Positions 1-8,737 of a stretch of DNA of 64,000 bases are shown here, piece by piece. Position 1 is the stretch's first letter, and the number at the start of each line of letters is the position of its first letter. The translations under genes and the position numbers were made by a program. A model generated the notes under the pieces. The model had not been told where the DNA came from and searched no databases. It worked only from the letters and a program-made list of their open reading frames with translations. The stretch covers positions 930,001-994,000 of the forward strand of contig CAVSJA010000002.1 in NCBI GenBank assembly GCA_963728145.1, in the 5' to 3' direction. This DNA comes from CAVSJA01 sp963728145 (GTDB taxonomy: Bacteria; Bacteroidota; Bacteroidia; Chitinophagales; Chitinophagaceae).

Positions 1-131
1 ATTTCATCCGGGCAAATAGAGCGGCAAATTACTATTTTGATTTCAATCACGGGGCATGTTATTTGCAGTGAAAAATTGCTTTAACCATGTGAGAAGCAAA
101 CGGTAACGCACAATGGCGTTGTGGAAAAAAA

Positions 132-162
132 TTTGGTATTTAGGTAACAAGCGATATTTTTG
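132..162 (+). promoter_or_regulatory. Bacteroidota-type promoter for the OmpA-family gene
   Basis: A TTTG at 132-135 is followed after 19 bases by TATTTTTG at 155-162. This fits the -33/-7 pattern TTTG-N19-21-TAnnTTTG known for the primary sigma factor of Bacteroidota. It lies about 50 bases before the start codon at 214, a reasonable leader length. The match is read directly; activity is inferred. Confidence 0.55.
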
Positions 163-213
163 CACAAACTTTGTTAAAGTTTACATTCTTAATCCTTCAC
201 ATAAAAATTAGTT

Positions 214-1887
214 ATGGCAAGCAAAAAGTACCTAAGCTTACTTGGTTTTCTATGCTTTTGGGCATTAGGCTCATTGGCTCAGACCGGCACGGGTGGCTAC
301 GACGTTTTGGATTCTTCAGTGATACCATCAAAAAGACTTCCCCAGCATTCTCAGTTCCTGGCAAATGAGTATGCTTTCCCCGCTTTACCGCGGAATCAAT
401 GGGAAATAGGTGTAAAAGTTGGTGCATTTAACGTTTCAGGTGACGTTCGTGCACGTTTCCCTGGCTTCGGCGCCGGACTTCATGTTCGTAAAGCACTCGG
501 ATATGTTTTCTCACTCAGAGGTGAATTTGGCTACGGAAATACAAAAGGTCTGAACTTTCAACCTTCGAGAAATTATATGAAAAACCCAGCATGGGCACCT
601 TATGTAGTAGGCGGTATCCCATCAACTCAGGTTTTTTACAACTATAAAACAACAGTGCTATCCCTGACCTTTGAAGGAGTTGCTTCACTTAATAATATTC
701 GTTTCCACAAACACAAGAGCGGATTCAACGTCTATTTGTTTGGCGGTATTGGTGGAATCCAATACGACACCAAAATCGATGCATTGAATGGAAATACTCC
801 ATATGATTTCAGTGGCATCATTAATACATATGCCCCAACTGGATTTCAATACAGCGATCGTAACGATATCAGAAGTGATTTGAAAGATCTTTTGGATGGT
901 GAATATGAAACCGACGCCCCCAAAGACCCAGGCCAGCCTGAATTGTTTCAAGGCGGCTTTAAACCAATGCTCACAGCTGGTTTTGGTGTTCAGTTCAAAT
1001 TAAGCAAGAAAATCAGCCTCGGTATTGAGGATCGCATCAACATTCCCAAATCTGACCTTGTCGATGGACAAATGTGGCAGGAAAATGACGCAAACCTTAT
1101 TCCAATGGCCACTGCTCAAAGCAGGGATTTTGACGTAACTAATTTCTTATCTGTTGGATTGAACTTCTCGATTGGCAATAAAGCAGTTGAACCCCTTTGG
1201 TGGCTCAATCCGCTTGATTATGCATACAACGAAATCAATAAGCCCCGTCACATGAAGCTTCCAAAACCAATTTTGGATGACGCTGATGGTGATGGCGTTA
1301 CTGATCAGTTTGATAATGAACCAAACACTCCAGCCGGTGCACCGGTTGACACACATGGTGTAAGCCGCGATACAGACGGTGACGGTGTTCCTGACTATAA
1401 GGATAAAGAACTCATTACTCCGACACAGTGCCAGCCAGTTGATGCTGATGGTGTAGGTAAGTGTCCAGAACCTGCATGTTGCGAAGAGCTCAGAAACTAC
1501 ATCCGCGACAGTATGCAGCCGAAGAATGCTTGTAATATCGGAGATCTTCCAAGCCTGAACTTCACTGGTCGCTCAGTTACTTTGACAAATGATCACAAGG
1601 CGTTGTTAGCAAGTGTTGCTCAAAAAATGCGTAATAACGAAGCTTGTAAAGTAGCAGTAATTGGCTATTGCTCATCAAGCAAAGCTGAACAGCAATTGAG
1701 CTGGGATCGCGTGAATGCAATCATCAACCACCTGGTTGAAAAAGAAGGTATCAGCGCTGATCGCTTCATCTTCAAATACGGTAAAGAAGGCGGTGATTGC
1801 AATACGGTTGACCTCCAGGACGGAACCGGCGACGAAGGTCCAACCACAGTACCTGCTCCGCACCCGAACCTGCGTCGCAGAGGCTAA
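214..1887 (+). CDS. OmpA-family outer membrane protein with thrombospondin-type-3-like calcium repeats
   Basis: 557 residues. Residues 1-22 are a signal peptide ending LGSLAQ. Residues about 40-320 look like an outer membrane beta-barrel (alternating aromatic/glycine strands). Residues about 350-400 hold two Asp-rich calcium-type repeats (DADGDGVTD and DTDGDGVPD). The C-terminal 110 residues resemble an OmpA peptidoglycan-binding domain, including the stretch LSWDRVNAIINHL with the Asp and Arg expected for diaminopimelate binding. Family knowledge suggests it links the outer membrane to peptidoglycan. It has its own promoter upstream and a strong terminator just downstream, so it is probably monocistronic. 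The tail after the OmpA domain is short and Pro/Arg rich. Confidence 0.85.
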   Translation: MASKKYLSLLGFLCFWALGSLAQTGTGGYDVLDSSVIPSKRLPQHSQFLANEYAFPALPRNQWEIGVKVGAFNVSGDVRARFPGFGAGLHVRKALGYVFSLRGEFGYGNTKGLNFQPSRNYMKNPAWAPYVVGGIPSTQVFYNYKTTVLSLTFEGVASLNNIRFHKHKSGFNVYLFGGIGGIQYDTKIDALNGNTPYDFSGIINTYAPTGFQYSDRNDIRSDLKDLLDGEYETDAPKDPGQPELFQGGFKPMLTAGFGVQFKLSKKISLGIEDRINIPKSDLVDGQMWQENDANLIPMATAQSRDFDVTNFLSVGLNFSIGNKAVEPLWWLNPLDYAYNEINKPRHMKLPKPILDDADGDGVTDQFDNEPNTPAGAPVDTHGVSRDTDGDGVPDYKDKELITPTQCQPVDADGVGKCPEPACCEELRNYIRDSMQPKNACNIGDLPSLNFTGRSVTLTNDHKALLASVAQKMRNNEACKVAVIGYCSSSKAEQQLSWDRVNAIINHLVEKEGISADRFIFKYGKEGGDCNTVDLQDGTGDEGPTTVPAPHPNLRRRG

Positions 1888-1911
1888 TAGCTTATTTTGC
1901 ATAGTCATAAT

Positions 1912-1942
1912 AAAACCCTCCCGGCTTAGCTGGGAGGGTTTT
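1912..1942. terminator. Rho-independent terminator, usable on both strands
   Basis: AAAACCCTCCC, an 8-9 base loop, then GGGAGGGTTTT: an 11-bp perfect stem flanked by A and T runs. It sits 25 bases after the OmpA-family stop codon and separates it from bamD. Confidence 0.85.
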
Positions 1943-2008
1943 ATATTTAAATTAACTGCCCTGGTTTGGGTGGGGAAGCTAATCCTTCCATATTTGTCGT
2001 TAAAACCT

Positions 2009-2016
2009 TAACTTTG
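2009..2016 (+). promoter_or_regulatory. Possible -7 element (TAnnTTTG) before bamD
   Basis: TAACTTTG lies 10 bases before the bamD start codon at 2026 and matches the Bacteroidota -7 box. No TTTG is found at the proper upstream spacing, and the leader would be nearly absent, so the call is weak. Confidence 0.25.
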
Positions 2017-2025
2017 CCCACTTTT

Positions 2026-2821
2026 ATGCGTTCAACCCTGATCCTCTTATTGATAGCCTTTTCGATCGGATCCTGCAGTAAGTTTGCTAAGGTGCAGAAG
2101 AATCTCGATTATGAATACAAGCTCCGGATGGCGGAGAAGTATTATATCGATAAGAAATACAACTACGCGCAGCTATTGTACGAGGAATTGTTTCCAATTT
2201 ATAAGGGAACAGACAAGTTTGAAGATCTTTACTACAAGTATGCTTATTGCTCCTATTATCAGAAGGATTGGATGCAGGCGGAAAATCTTTTTAAGACATT
2301 TGTTGAGGTATTTCCAACCAGTCCAAGGGCCGAGGAGATGGAATATATGCGGGCCTATACTTATTTCAGGCAGTCCCCAAAGGTGGAATTGGACCAAACC
2401 AATACCCAGAAGACAATTGGTTTGATGCAGACTTTTATCAATACGCATCCGGGATCACCAAGAATAAAGGAAGCAACGGAGATCATTGACAAACTGCAGG
2501 ATAAAGCTGGAAAGCAAGGACGCGGAAAGTGCCCAGCTTTACTATAATCTCGGGCATTACCGGGCTGCGGCAATTGCTTATACAAGTTTGATGAATGATT
2601 TTCCGGATTCGCAAAGGTCTGATGAGTATAAATTCCAGATCATAAAATCTTACTATCTTTTTGCCAATAATAGTGTTGATGAAAAAAAGATAGCACGTTT
2701 TGAACAGGTTGTTACGGAATGCAATGATTTTATCGATCGTTTTCCCGAAAGCAAATTGCTTAAGGACGTAGAACATTATCAATCCTTATCTCAAACTAAT
2801 CTTAAAGTCACAAAAAAATGA
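2026..2821 (+). CDS. bamD: Outer membrane protein assembly factor BamD (frameshifted as sequenced)
   Basis: BamD is the TPR lipoprotein of the BAM complex that folds outer membrane proteins. The start at 2026 gives a lipoprotein signal with IGSC, placing the lipidated Cys at residue 17. TPR-like helices follow (EKYYIDKKYNYAQLLYEEL, then LFKTFVEVFPTSPRAEE). The frame breaks near 2505. Upstream the protein reads EIIDKLQDK, and after skipping one base it resumes LESKDAESAQLYYNLGHYRAA to a stop at 2821. Removing one base restores about 264 residues, normal for the family. The stop overlaps the rpoZ start by ATGA. The gene opens the conserved bamD-rpoZ-coaBC-DUF4835-DUF4296 run. The shift is most likely a sequencing insertion because the gene is essential. 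Confidence 0.85.
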
Positions 2822-3159
2822 GCAGGTTAAGAAGACAAATTAGTGCCAATACTGCAAATACTGCAGAAACCAAGGATCTGAATGAGATCAAGGAAAAAAC
2901 CGGCAATGTCTATGAGTCGATTGCTATTATCGCCAAAAGAGCAAACCAGATCAATATTTCTTTGAAAGAAGAGTTGCATAACAAACTGGAAGAATTTGCA
3001 AGCCATACCGACAGCCTGGAAGAGATTCATGAGAACAAAGAGCAGATCGAGATCTCCAGGGCTTACGAGCGAATGCCTAATCCGGCATTGCTTGCAACCC
3101 AGGAATTCCTGGAGGATAAGATTTATTATCGTAAGAATGAAGATGACCTGTTCAGCTAG
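2818..3159 (+). CDS. rpoZ: RNA polymerase omega subunit, Bacteroidota type
   Basis: 113 residues. The central segment GNVYESIAIIAKRANQINI matches the Rpb6/omega signature (the family's IAxxARQI-like motif) and the length fits Bacteroidota omega proteins. Its start codon overlaps the bamD stop (ATGA), so it is translationally coupled to bamD, and it is followed by a hairpin terminator. The position between bamD and coaBC is a conserved Bacteroidota neighbourhood. The C-terminal half is acidic and specific to this lineage. Confidence 0.85.
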   Translation: MSRLRRQISANTANTAETKDLNEIKEKTGNVYESIAIIAKRANQINISLKEELHNKLEEFASHTDSLEEIHENKEQIEISRAYERMPNPALLATQEFLEDKIYYRKNEDDLFS

Positions 3160-3182
3160 TCATACCGAATTATAAGAATTAT

Positions 3183-3216
3183 AAGAGCGACAGCGGGATT
3201 TCTGTCGCTTTTATTT
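3183..3216 (+). terminator. Rho-independent terminator after rpoZ
   Basis: AAGAGCGACAG, an 8-base loop, then CTGTCGCTTTT followed by TATTTTT. One mismatch in the stem. It lies 24 bases after the rpoZ stop. Confidence 0.75.
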
Positions 3217-3254
3217 TTAATATGATAGCCGGAAAAAAACTATAATTTTAATCC

Positions 3255-4452
3255 ATGTTCACCGGTAAAAAGATCCTGATCGGCGTAACAGGCAGCATTG
3301 CTGCATATAAATCAATTTTACTTGTTCGCCTGCTGGTAAAGGCTGGCGCGGAAGTAAAAGTGGTTATGACACCTGCTGCCAAGGATTTTGTTTCACCTCT
3401 CACTCTTTCCACGCTTTCAAAAAATCCTGTTTTAACTGATCTCTTCAGCGATGAATCCTGGTCGAATCATGTACTGCTTGGCCGTTGGGCTGATCTGATG
3501 TTGATTGCACCACTAAGCTGTAATACACTCGGTAAAATGGCCAATGGCCTTTGCGATAATTTACTTCTTGCTACTTATCTTTCTGCGACCTGTCCTGTTG
3601 TTGTGGCACCAGCAATGGATGAAGATATGTGGCATCATCCAACAACAAGGATCAATCTTCAAAAACTGGAATCATTCGGAAATAAAGTGATACCTGTTGA
3701 AAAAGGTGAACTCGCGAGCGGACTTTATGGTGATGGAAGAATGGCTGAACCGGAAGACAATTCTTCAATACATATCAAATCATTTTTTTTTAGATAAGGA
3801 TCTTGAAGGCAAGAAAGTATTGGTAACGGCCGGGCCAACATTTGAACCCATCGATCCGGTGCGTTTTATTGGAAATCATTCATCGGGCAAGATGGGAATA
3901 GCGATTTCCGAAGAACTTGCTAAACGCGGCGCGGAAGTTAATCTCGTACTTGGCCCGTCCTCAATTAATGTGAGCGAACCAGGCGTAAATGTTCAAAAGG
4001 TTCAAACTGCAGAAGAAATGTATCATGCCTGTGTAAATAGTTTTCCAGGAATTGATGTAGCAATAATGTCTGCAGCTGTTGCAGATTATACGCCTTCCAT
4101 TAAAGCAAATGAAAAGATTAAGAAAACTGCAGATGCGTTGGTTATTGAACTGACCAAGACAAAAGATATTTTAAAAACCCTGGGTCAGAAGAAAAAGAAT
4201 GGCCAATTGTTGGTAGGGTTTGCACTGGAAACATCGAATGAAAAGGAATACGCCATTGATAAGCTGCAGAGCAAAAATGCGGATATGATCGTCCTGAATT
4301 CGCTGAATGATGAGGGTGCAGGATTTGGTGTGGATACTAATAAGATCACCATTTTTGAAAAAGGAGGAAATGAAATTGCTTATGAGCGCAAACCCAAGCA
4401 ACAAGTTGCCCGTGATATCGTTGATAGAATAGTAAAGATGCTTCATGATTAA
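3255..4452 (+). CDS. coaBC: Bifunctional CoaBC, phosphopantothenoylcysteine synthetase/decarboxylase (frameshifted as sequenced)
   Basis: Makes 4'-phosphopantetheine for coenzyme A in two steps. The N-terminal CoaC flavoprotein half shows GVTGSIAAYKS, the CDNLL segment of the flavin site and PAMDEDMW. The C-terminal CoaB half shows VLVTAGPTFEPIDPVRFIGN, SSGKMG, MSAAVADYTP and VGFALET. The frame is lost in a run of nine T at 3783-3791. With eight T the protein reads IKSFFLDKDLEGKK and becomes one chain of about 398 residues, the usual size. A homopolymer length error is therefore the likely cause. The 3' end overlaps the next gene by 8 bases. Confidence 0.88.
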
Positions 4453-5368
4453 ACGATTGTTGATAACAGGTATTTTCAGTTTTCTCCTCATTGCAGGGGC
4501 AAGTGCGCAGGAACTACAGGCAAGGTTAACGATCAATCATAGCCGGGTGAGTTCCCAGATCGATAAGAAGGTTTTTCGAACGCTTCAATCAGCGCTCACC
4601 AATTTCCTGAACAACCGGAAATGGACAAACGAAAATTTCCAGCAAAATGAAAAGATCGTTTGCAATTTCTTGCTGAATATAATGGAGGCTCAATCTGGAA
4701 ATATCTTCAAGGCTACATTAACAGTACAGGCGGCAAGACCAGTTTACAATACCACATATGAATCTCCATTGGTGAATTATATTGATGAGGCATTTACATT
4801 CAAGTATGTGGAGTTTCAACCGGTAGAATTCAATGAGAACAGGGTCACGGGAGCTGATCCGCTTGCTTCGAATCTTACAGCTACTTTCGCATATTATGTT
4901 TATCTGATACTAGCACTGGATTATGATTCCTATGCATTGAGAGGTGGAGATCCATACTTTCAAAAGGTGCAGAATATCGTGAACAATGCACCTGAAGGAA
5001 GGGATGTAAGTGGATGGAGAGCCTTTGATGGTTTGCGTAACCGGTACTGGCTGATGGAAAATCTTACCAACAACAGGTATTCCCTTGTGCACGATGCGAT
5101 TTACAGTTATTACCGTCTGGGGATGGACTTTATGTACGAAAACGAAAACGAGGCGCGCAATGCCATCTTTAATTGCATCAATCTTCTCAATACATTGAAT
5201 AATGATGTTCCCAATACCATGATCGTTCAATTCTTTTTCGCCGGTAAATCGGCCGAAATAATCCGCATATTCAAAAAAGCCGCGCCGGATGAAAAGACGC
5301 GAGCCAGGGAAATACTTATGAAATTGGACGTCACCAATTCCAATACCTACAAACAGGAATTGAAATGA
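4445..5368 (+). CDS. porD: DUF4835 family exported protein (PorD-like, type IX secretion associated)
   Basis: 307 residues with a signal peptide (residues 1-22, ending GASAQ). The body matches my memory of DUF4835, conserved in Bacteroidota next to coaBC and annotated in the type IX secretion/gliding literature as PorD. The role in secretion comes from family annotation and is not visible in the sequence. Marked features are many Asn/Tyr-rich helices and the segment DPLASNLTATFAYYVYLILALDYDSYALRGG, which I recognise as the family core. Overlaps coaBC by 8 bases and the next gene by ATGA, so the three are probably one operon. A secreted peroxidase with a type IX sorting domain at 42.6-44.7 kb is a plausible client of the pathway. 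Confidence 0.7.
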   Translation: MIKRLLITGIFSFLLIAGASAQELQARLTINHSRVSSQIDKKVFRTLQSALTNFLNNRKWTNENFQQNEKIVCNFLLNIMEAQSGNIFKATLTVQAARPVYNTTYESPLVNYIDEAFTFKYVEFQPVEFNENRVTGADPLASNLTATFAYYVYLILALDYDSYALRGGDPYFQKVQNIVNNAPEGRDVSGWRAFDGLRNRYWLMENLTNNRYSLVHDAIYSYYRLGMDFMYENENEARNAIFNCINLLNTLNNDVPNTMIVQFFFAGKSAEIIRIFKKAAPDEKTRAREILMKLDVTNSNTYKQELK

Positions 5369-5718
5369 AACGGATTTTGCTGATCGTATTGGTCGGTGCT
5401 TTGCTTTCATGCAATAACTCAAAGGTCCCGAAGGATATTCTTCCTCCAGATAAAATGGAAAAGGTTTTGTGGGATATGATCCAGGCTGATCGTTATGCAA
5501 TTCAATACCTCGCAAAAGATTCCGCGAAAATTGATGTGAAAACAGAAACTTTTAAGTTGTATGAGGAGGTCTTTCGCATCCATAAGACCAACCGTCAGGA
5601 ATTCAGCAAAAGTTTCAATTATTACATGAATAATCCGAAGCTTAATCAGGTCCTGTATGACTCCATCGGCGTTCAAGGAAGCCGTTTACGCGAGGGAATG
5701 TACAAATCCATGAAGTGA
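5365..5718 (+). CDS. DUF4296 lipoprotein
   Basis: 117 residues. A lipoprotein signal ends in ALLSC, giving a lipidated Cys near residue 16. The remainder (LPPDKMEKVLWDMIQADRYA, then FKLYEEVFRIHKTNRQEFSKS) fits DUF4296, a small Bacteroidota lipoprotein commonly found beside DUF4835. Translation is coupled to the upstream gene through ATGA. Function unknown. Confidence 0.75.
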   Translation: MKRILLIVLVGALLSCNNSKVPKDILPPDKMEKVLWDMIQADRYAIQYLAKDSAKIDVKTETFKLYEEVFRIHKTNRQEFSKSFNYYMNNPKLNQVLYDSIGVQGSRLREGMYKSMK

Positions 5719-5759
5719 ATCTGTTTTGAATTGTATTTTTACCACATGAATTCTTGCAT

Positions 5760-6455
5760 ATGAATAAAGTTTTTTCAAATGCAGATGAGGCTATCCGTGA
5801 TATACCAGATGGCGCTATCTTGATGCTGGGAGGGTTTGGATTATGCGGCATTCCCGAAAACAGTATAACTGCCCTGGTAAAAAAAGGAATTAAGAACCTC
5901 ACCTGTATTTCCAACAATGCCGGCGTTGATGATTTTGGATTGGGTCTTTTATTGAAGACAAGGCAGATCAAAAAAATGATGAGCTCTTATGTTGGAGAGA
6001 ACGCAGAATTTGAAAGACAATTATTGAGCGGTGAACTGGAAGTTGATCTTATTCCGCAGGGAACCTTAGCAACGCGAATACAAATGGCAGGCATGGGCAT
6101 CCCGGCATTTTTTACTCCCGCAGGTTATGGAACTGAAATAGCCGAAGGGAAGGAAATAAGAGAATTTGATGGCAAGAAGTACCTGATGGAACATGCACTT
6201 CATGCTCAATTCGCAATTGTGAAAGCATGGAAAGGAGATAGCATGGGTAATCTTGTATTCAGAAAAACCACAAGAAATTTTTCCACTTCAATGGCAAAGG
6301 CAGGCAATATCACGATTGCAGAAGTTGAACAGCTGGTAAAACCCGGAGAATTAGATCCCGATGAAATTCATGTTGCAGGAATATATGTACACCGGATCTT
6401 TCAGGGTCAGGGTTATGAAAAGAGAATCGAACGAAGAACCGTAAGAATGGGTTGA
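5760..6455 (+). CDS. scoA: 3-oxoacid CoA-transferase subunit A
   Basis: 231 residues. It pairs with the subunit B gene at 6533 to move CoA between succinyl-CoA and acetoacetate (or a related acid) in ketone-body or short-chain acid use. The N-terminal motif GGFGLCGIPENSI and the segment FTPAGYGTEIAEGKE are typical of the alpha subunit. I chose ATG 5760 over the in-frame TTG 5754 because the family starts at MNKVF. The stop codon lies inside the first unit of a gttgac tandem repeat that fills the gap to scoB, so the last residues may have been altered by the repeat. Confidence 0.85.
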   Translation: MNKVFSNADEAIRDIPDGAILMLGGFGLCGIPENSITALVKKGIKNLTCISNNAGVDDFGLGLLLKTRQIKKMMSSYVGENAEFERQLLSGELEVDLIPQGTLATRIQMAGMGIPAFFTPAGYGTEIAEGKEIREFDGKKYLMEHALHAQFAIVKAWKGDSMGNLVFRKTTRNFSTSMAKAGNITIAEVEQLVKPGELDPDEIHVAGIYVHRIFQGQGYEKRIERRTVRMG

Positions 6456-6494
6456 CAGGGTTGACAAGGTTGACAAGGTTGACAGAGTTGACAG
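6450..6494 (+). repeat. Tandem repeat, unit about ggttgacaag (10 bp)
   Basis: Four to five imperfect copies of a gttgac-containing 9-10-mer. It overlaps the scoA stop and separates scoA from scoB. The same unit recurs near 57.1-57.2 and 59.75-59.91 kb, where it forms inverted arms. Confidence 0.9.
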
Positions 6495-6532
6495 CAAAAC
6501 AAAGAATGAAAAATAACTAATTAACAATACTA

Positions 6533-7192
6533 ATGTCTCTAGATAAATTTGGAATAGCCAAACGCATCGCACGCGAATTACGGGATGGCATGTACGTAAA
6601 TCTTGGCATCGGGATACCGACATTGGTTGCCAATTATATTCCTGATGGAATAAGCATCATGCTTCAATCGGAGAATGGCATGTTGGGTATGGGTCCTTAT
6701 CCGGATGAGAAGGAGATCGATGCTGACCTGATCAATGCAGGCAAGGAAACAGTGACTATTTTGCCCGGAGGAGCTTTTTTTGACAGTGCAGAAAGCTTTG
6801 GAATGATCCGCGCAGGTAAAGTAGACCTGACCGTATTGGGAGCAATGGAGGTTTCAGAGAATGGGGATATCGCCAACTGGAAGATACCCGGCAAAATGGT
6901 AAAGGGTATGGGAGGCGCAATGGACCTGGTGGCGAGCGCCAGGAATATCATCGTCGCCATGATGCATACCAATCCCAAAGGTGAGTCGAAATTGTTGCCG
7001 GCCTGTACGCTGCCCTTAACAGGAGTTCGCTGTGTAAAGCGCATTGTATCCGACCTGGCCGTATTGGATGTATTGCCGGGAGGTGGATTCCGCTTACTTG
7101 AACGGGCGCCGGGTATCAGCGTGGAAGAGATCCGCATTAAAACCCCGGGAAAATTAACCATCGAAGGGGAAATACCGGAAATGCAAATCTGA
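6533..7192 (+). CDS. scoB: 3-oxoacid CoA-transferase subunit B
   Basis: 219 residues. Beta subunit of the CoA-transferase whose alpha subunit ends 77 bases upstream. QSENGMLGMG carries the catalytic glutamate (SENG) that forms the enzyme-CoA thioester in this family. NLGIGIPTLVANYIP and LPGGAFFDSAESF are also typical. The gene ends two bases before the stop of the convergent membrane protein gene, so the region has almost no intergenic space. No frame problem. Confidence 0.88.
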   Translation: MSLDKFGIAKRIARELRDGMYVNLGIGIPTLVANYIPDGISIMLQSENGMLGMGPYPDEKEIDADLINAGKETVTILPGGAFFDSAESFGMIRAGKVDLTVLGAMEVSENGDIANWKIPGKMVKGMGGAMDLVASARNIIVAMMHTNPKGESKLLPACTLPLTGVRCVKRIVSDLAVLDVLPGGGFRLLERAPGISVEEIRIKTPGKLTIEGEIPEMQI

Positions 7193-7193
7193 G

Positions 7194-7901
7194 CTAATCT
7201 ATCTCTTTTCTGTCGCCTGTTGGCAAGAACATCCACCCATCATCATCCTTCTTATATTGTTTTATAGCCGCCGCAATAATATAGAAGATCAACCTGGCTA
7301 TTGAAAACCCCAGAAGCAGTATCGCTTTTTCATTTTCCTTCTCGCTTCCTGTAAACATTCCATTTTCAGTCATGAATTCAATCAGCAATGACATCAGGTA
7401 GAAGCATAAGGATCCTCCTGCGATCCAGAACACGGGACTTTGAAAAATAAACATGTATTGATTCCTGATCAATTGAAGCAGGACAAGAATGCTCAACAAT
7501 ACGATTATGAAATTCTCTGCGATATCGATATTCCGGTGATACGCATCAAGCCCCTTATTTATAAATATTGTGACCACGACTGATACAAAGCTTATGAGGA
7601 AATAGCTGAGCAATTCTTTTAACAAGCTGTGTTGCAGCGTAGCCCGAAAAAGCAAAAAAAGTATTGCGAATTCACCCAATCGAAATGCAGGCAGGATCAG
7701 CCCTGGATCCGTCGAAGAAAATTGAGGCAGGCGGATCATGAGTTGTTCAATGAAAAGAAAGAGGCAAAGGATCATCAGGTAAGTGAGTGATTCATGTAAG
7801 AATGCCTTTCTAAAAAATATGATGAATAGCGGAGCAAGTGGCAGTATTAATGCCAGGATAGTTAACCAATAAGGTATAGTTATAATACCGGTTTGTACCA
7901 T
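7194..7901 (-). CDS. Multi-spanning membrane protein, copy 1 of a three-member local family
   Basis: About 235 residues from the ATG at 7901 (an upstream in-frame GTG at 7931 would add ten). At least six hydrophobic helices, starting with GIITIPYWLTILALILPLAP. A helix near the C-terminus reads SPVFWIAGGSLCFYLMSLL. The pattern PxFW-xx-G-x-L-x-x-Y/F-L is shared with the products at 13604-14308 and 9720-10309, so the three are paralogues. I do not recognise a named family. All three lie beside sensor kinase and NarL-type regulator genes; this copy follows the regulator at 7971-8633 after 69 bases on the same strand. A role as sensory partner of the kinases is inference. Confidence 0.65.
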   Translation of the reverse strand: MVQTGIITIPYWLTILALILPLAPLFIIFFRKAFLHESLTYLMILCLFLFIEQLMIRLPQFSSTDPGLILPAFRLGEFAILFLLFRATLQHSLLKELLSYFLISFVSVVVTIFINKGLDAYHRNIDIAENFIIVLLSILVLLQLIRNQYMFIFQSPVFWIAGGSLCFYLMSLLIEFMTENGMFTGSEKENEKAILLLGFSIARLIFYIIAAAIKQYKKDDDGWMFLPTGDRKEID

Positions 7902-7970
7902 TTTCAAGCGCGGGTTCAACCGGTCTTCCACAGGGGTTTCTAATAGAATGGATGTAGGGGAAAAGTAAAT

Positions 7971-8633
7971 TTAATCAATTAAGTTGTTCTTGACTGCAAA
8001 GAAAACGAGTCCCGCTGTGTTCTTCGCACCAAATCTTTCCATAAGCCGGTCCTTAATTGCTTCAACGGTCCGTGGGCTTACTTCGAGTTTTTGTGCGATC
8101 TCCTGGGCAGTGAACTCCATGCAGATGTATTTTATCACATCTCTTTCACGATCGCTGATGGTGATCTCACTGTTAAGGCTGGGCGCAACTTTTTGACGTG
8201 CGTGTGATTTCTTGAGGAGGATGCGATTCACAAAATTATTGAGGTAATAACCTTTGGTCTTCACTTCAATTATCGCTTTCTTTATTTCTGCGGGATCAGC
8301 ACTTTTCAACAAATAACCATTTGCCCCGATCTCCATCATATGGCTAACGAAGCGTTCGTCTTCATACATGGTAAGCGCGATAATATGAATATGGGGATAT
8401 GCTTTCGCTACAGATTTGGTGGTTTCGATCCCATCTTTTTGAGGCATACGCAGGTCCATCAATATGACTTCAGGGTGTTCCTCTGTAGGAAGTGTAGAGA
8501 GCTGATCGATAAGTTCCTGTCCATTCTCAGCCTCCAATACAAACTTGATATTGGGATAGGGCCGCAGGGAGAGAATTACTCCTTTGCGGAATATCTTGTG
8601 GTCATCGGCTATCGCAACTTTAATGGGTCCCAT
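7971..8633 (-). CDS. NarL/LuxR-type response regulator
   Basis: 220 residues. An N-terminal receiver domain has the acidic pair (IADDH), the phosphoacceptor Asp60 in VILMDLRMP, ALTMYED for the switch Thr and LLKSADP with the conserved Lys. The C-terminal helix-turn-helix (residues about 155-215) contains AQEIAQKLEVSPRTVEAIKD. It lies downstream of the histidine kinase at 8738-9565 on the same strand and presumably receives its phosphate. One of four such regulators in 9 kb. Target genes unknown. Confidence 0.9.
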   Translation of the reverse strand: MGPIKVAIADDHKIFRKGVILSLRPYPNIKFVLEAENGQELIDQLSTLPTEEHPEVILMDLRMPQKDGIETTKSVAKAYPHIHIIALTMYEDERFVSHMMEIGANGYLLKSADPAEIKKAIIEVKTKGYYLNNFVNRILLKKSHARQKVAPSLNSEITISDRERDVIKYICMEFTAQEIAQKLEVSPRTVEAIKDRLMERFGAKNTAGLVFFAVKNNLID

Positions 8634-8737
8634 TGTTTTTCGATATTGGCGATTTAAAAGTAACGAATTCGCACTGCATGCAAGCTACACCCAAATCTTT
8701 ATTAACGAGCTAAATAGAAACATTTATCAATAATCTC

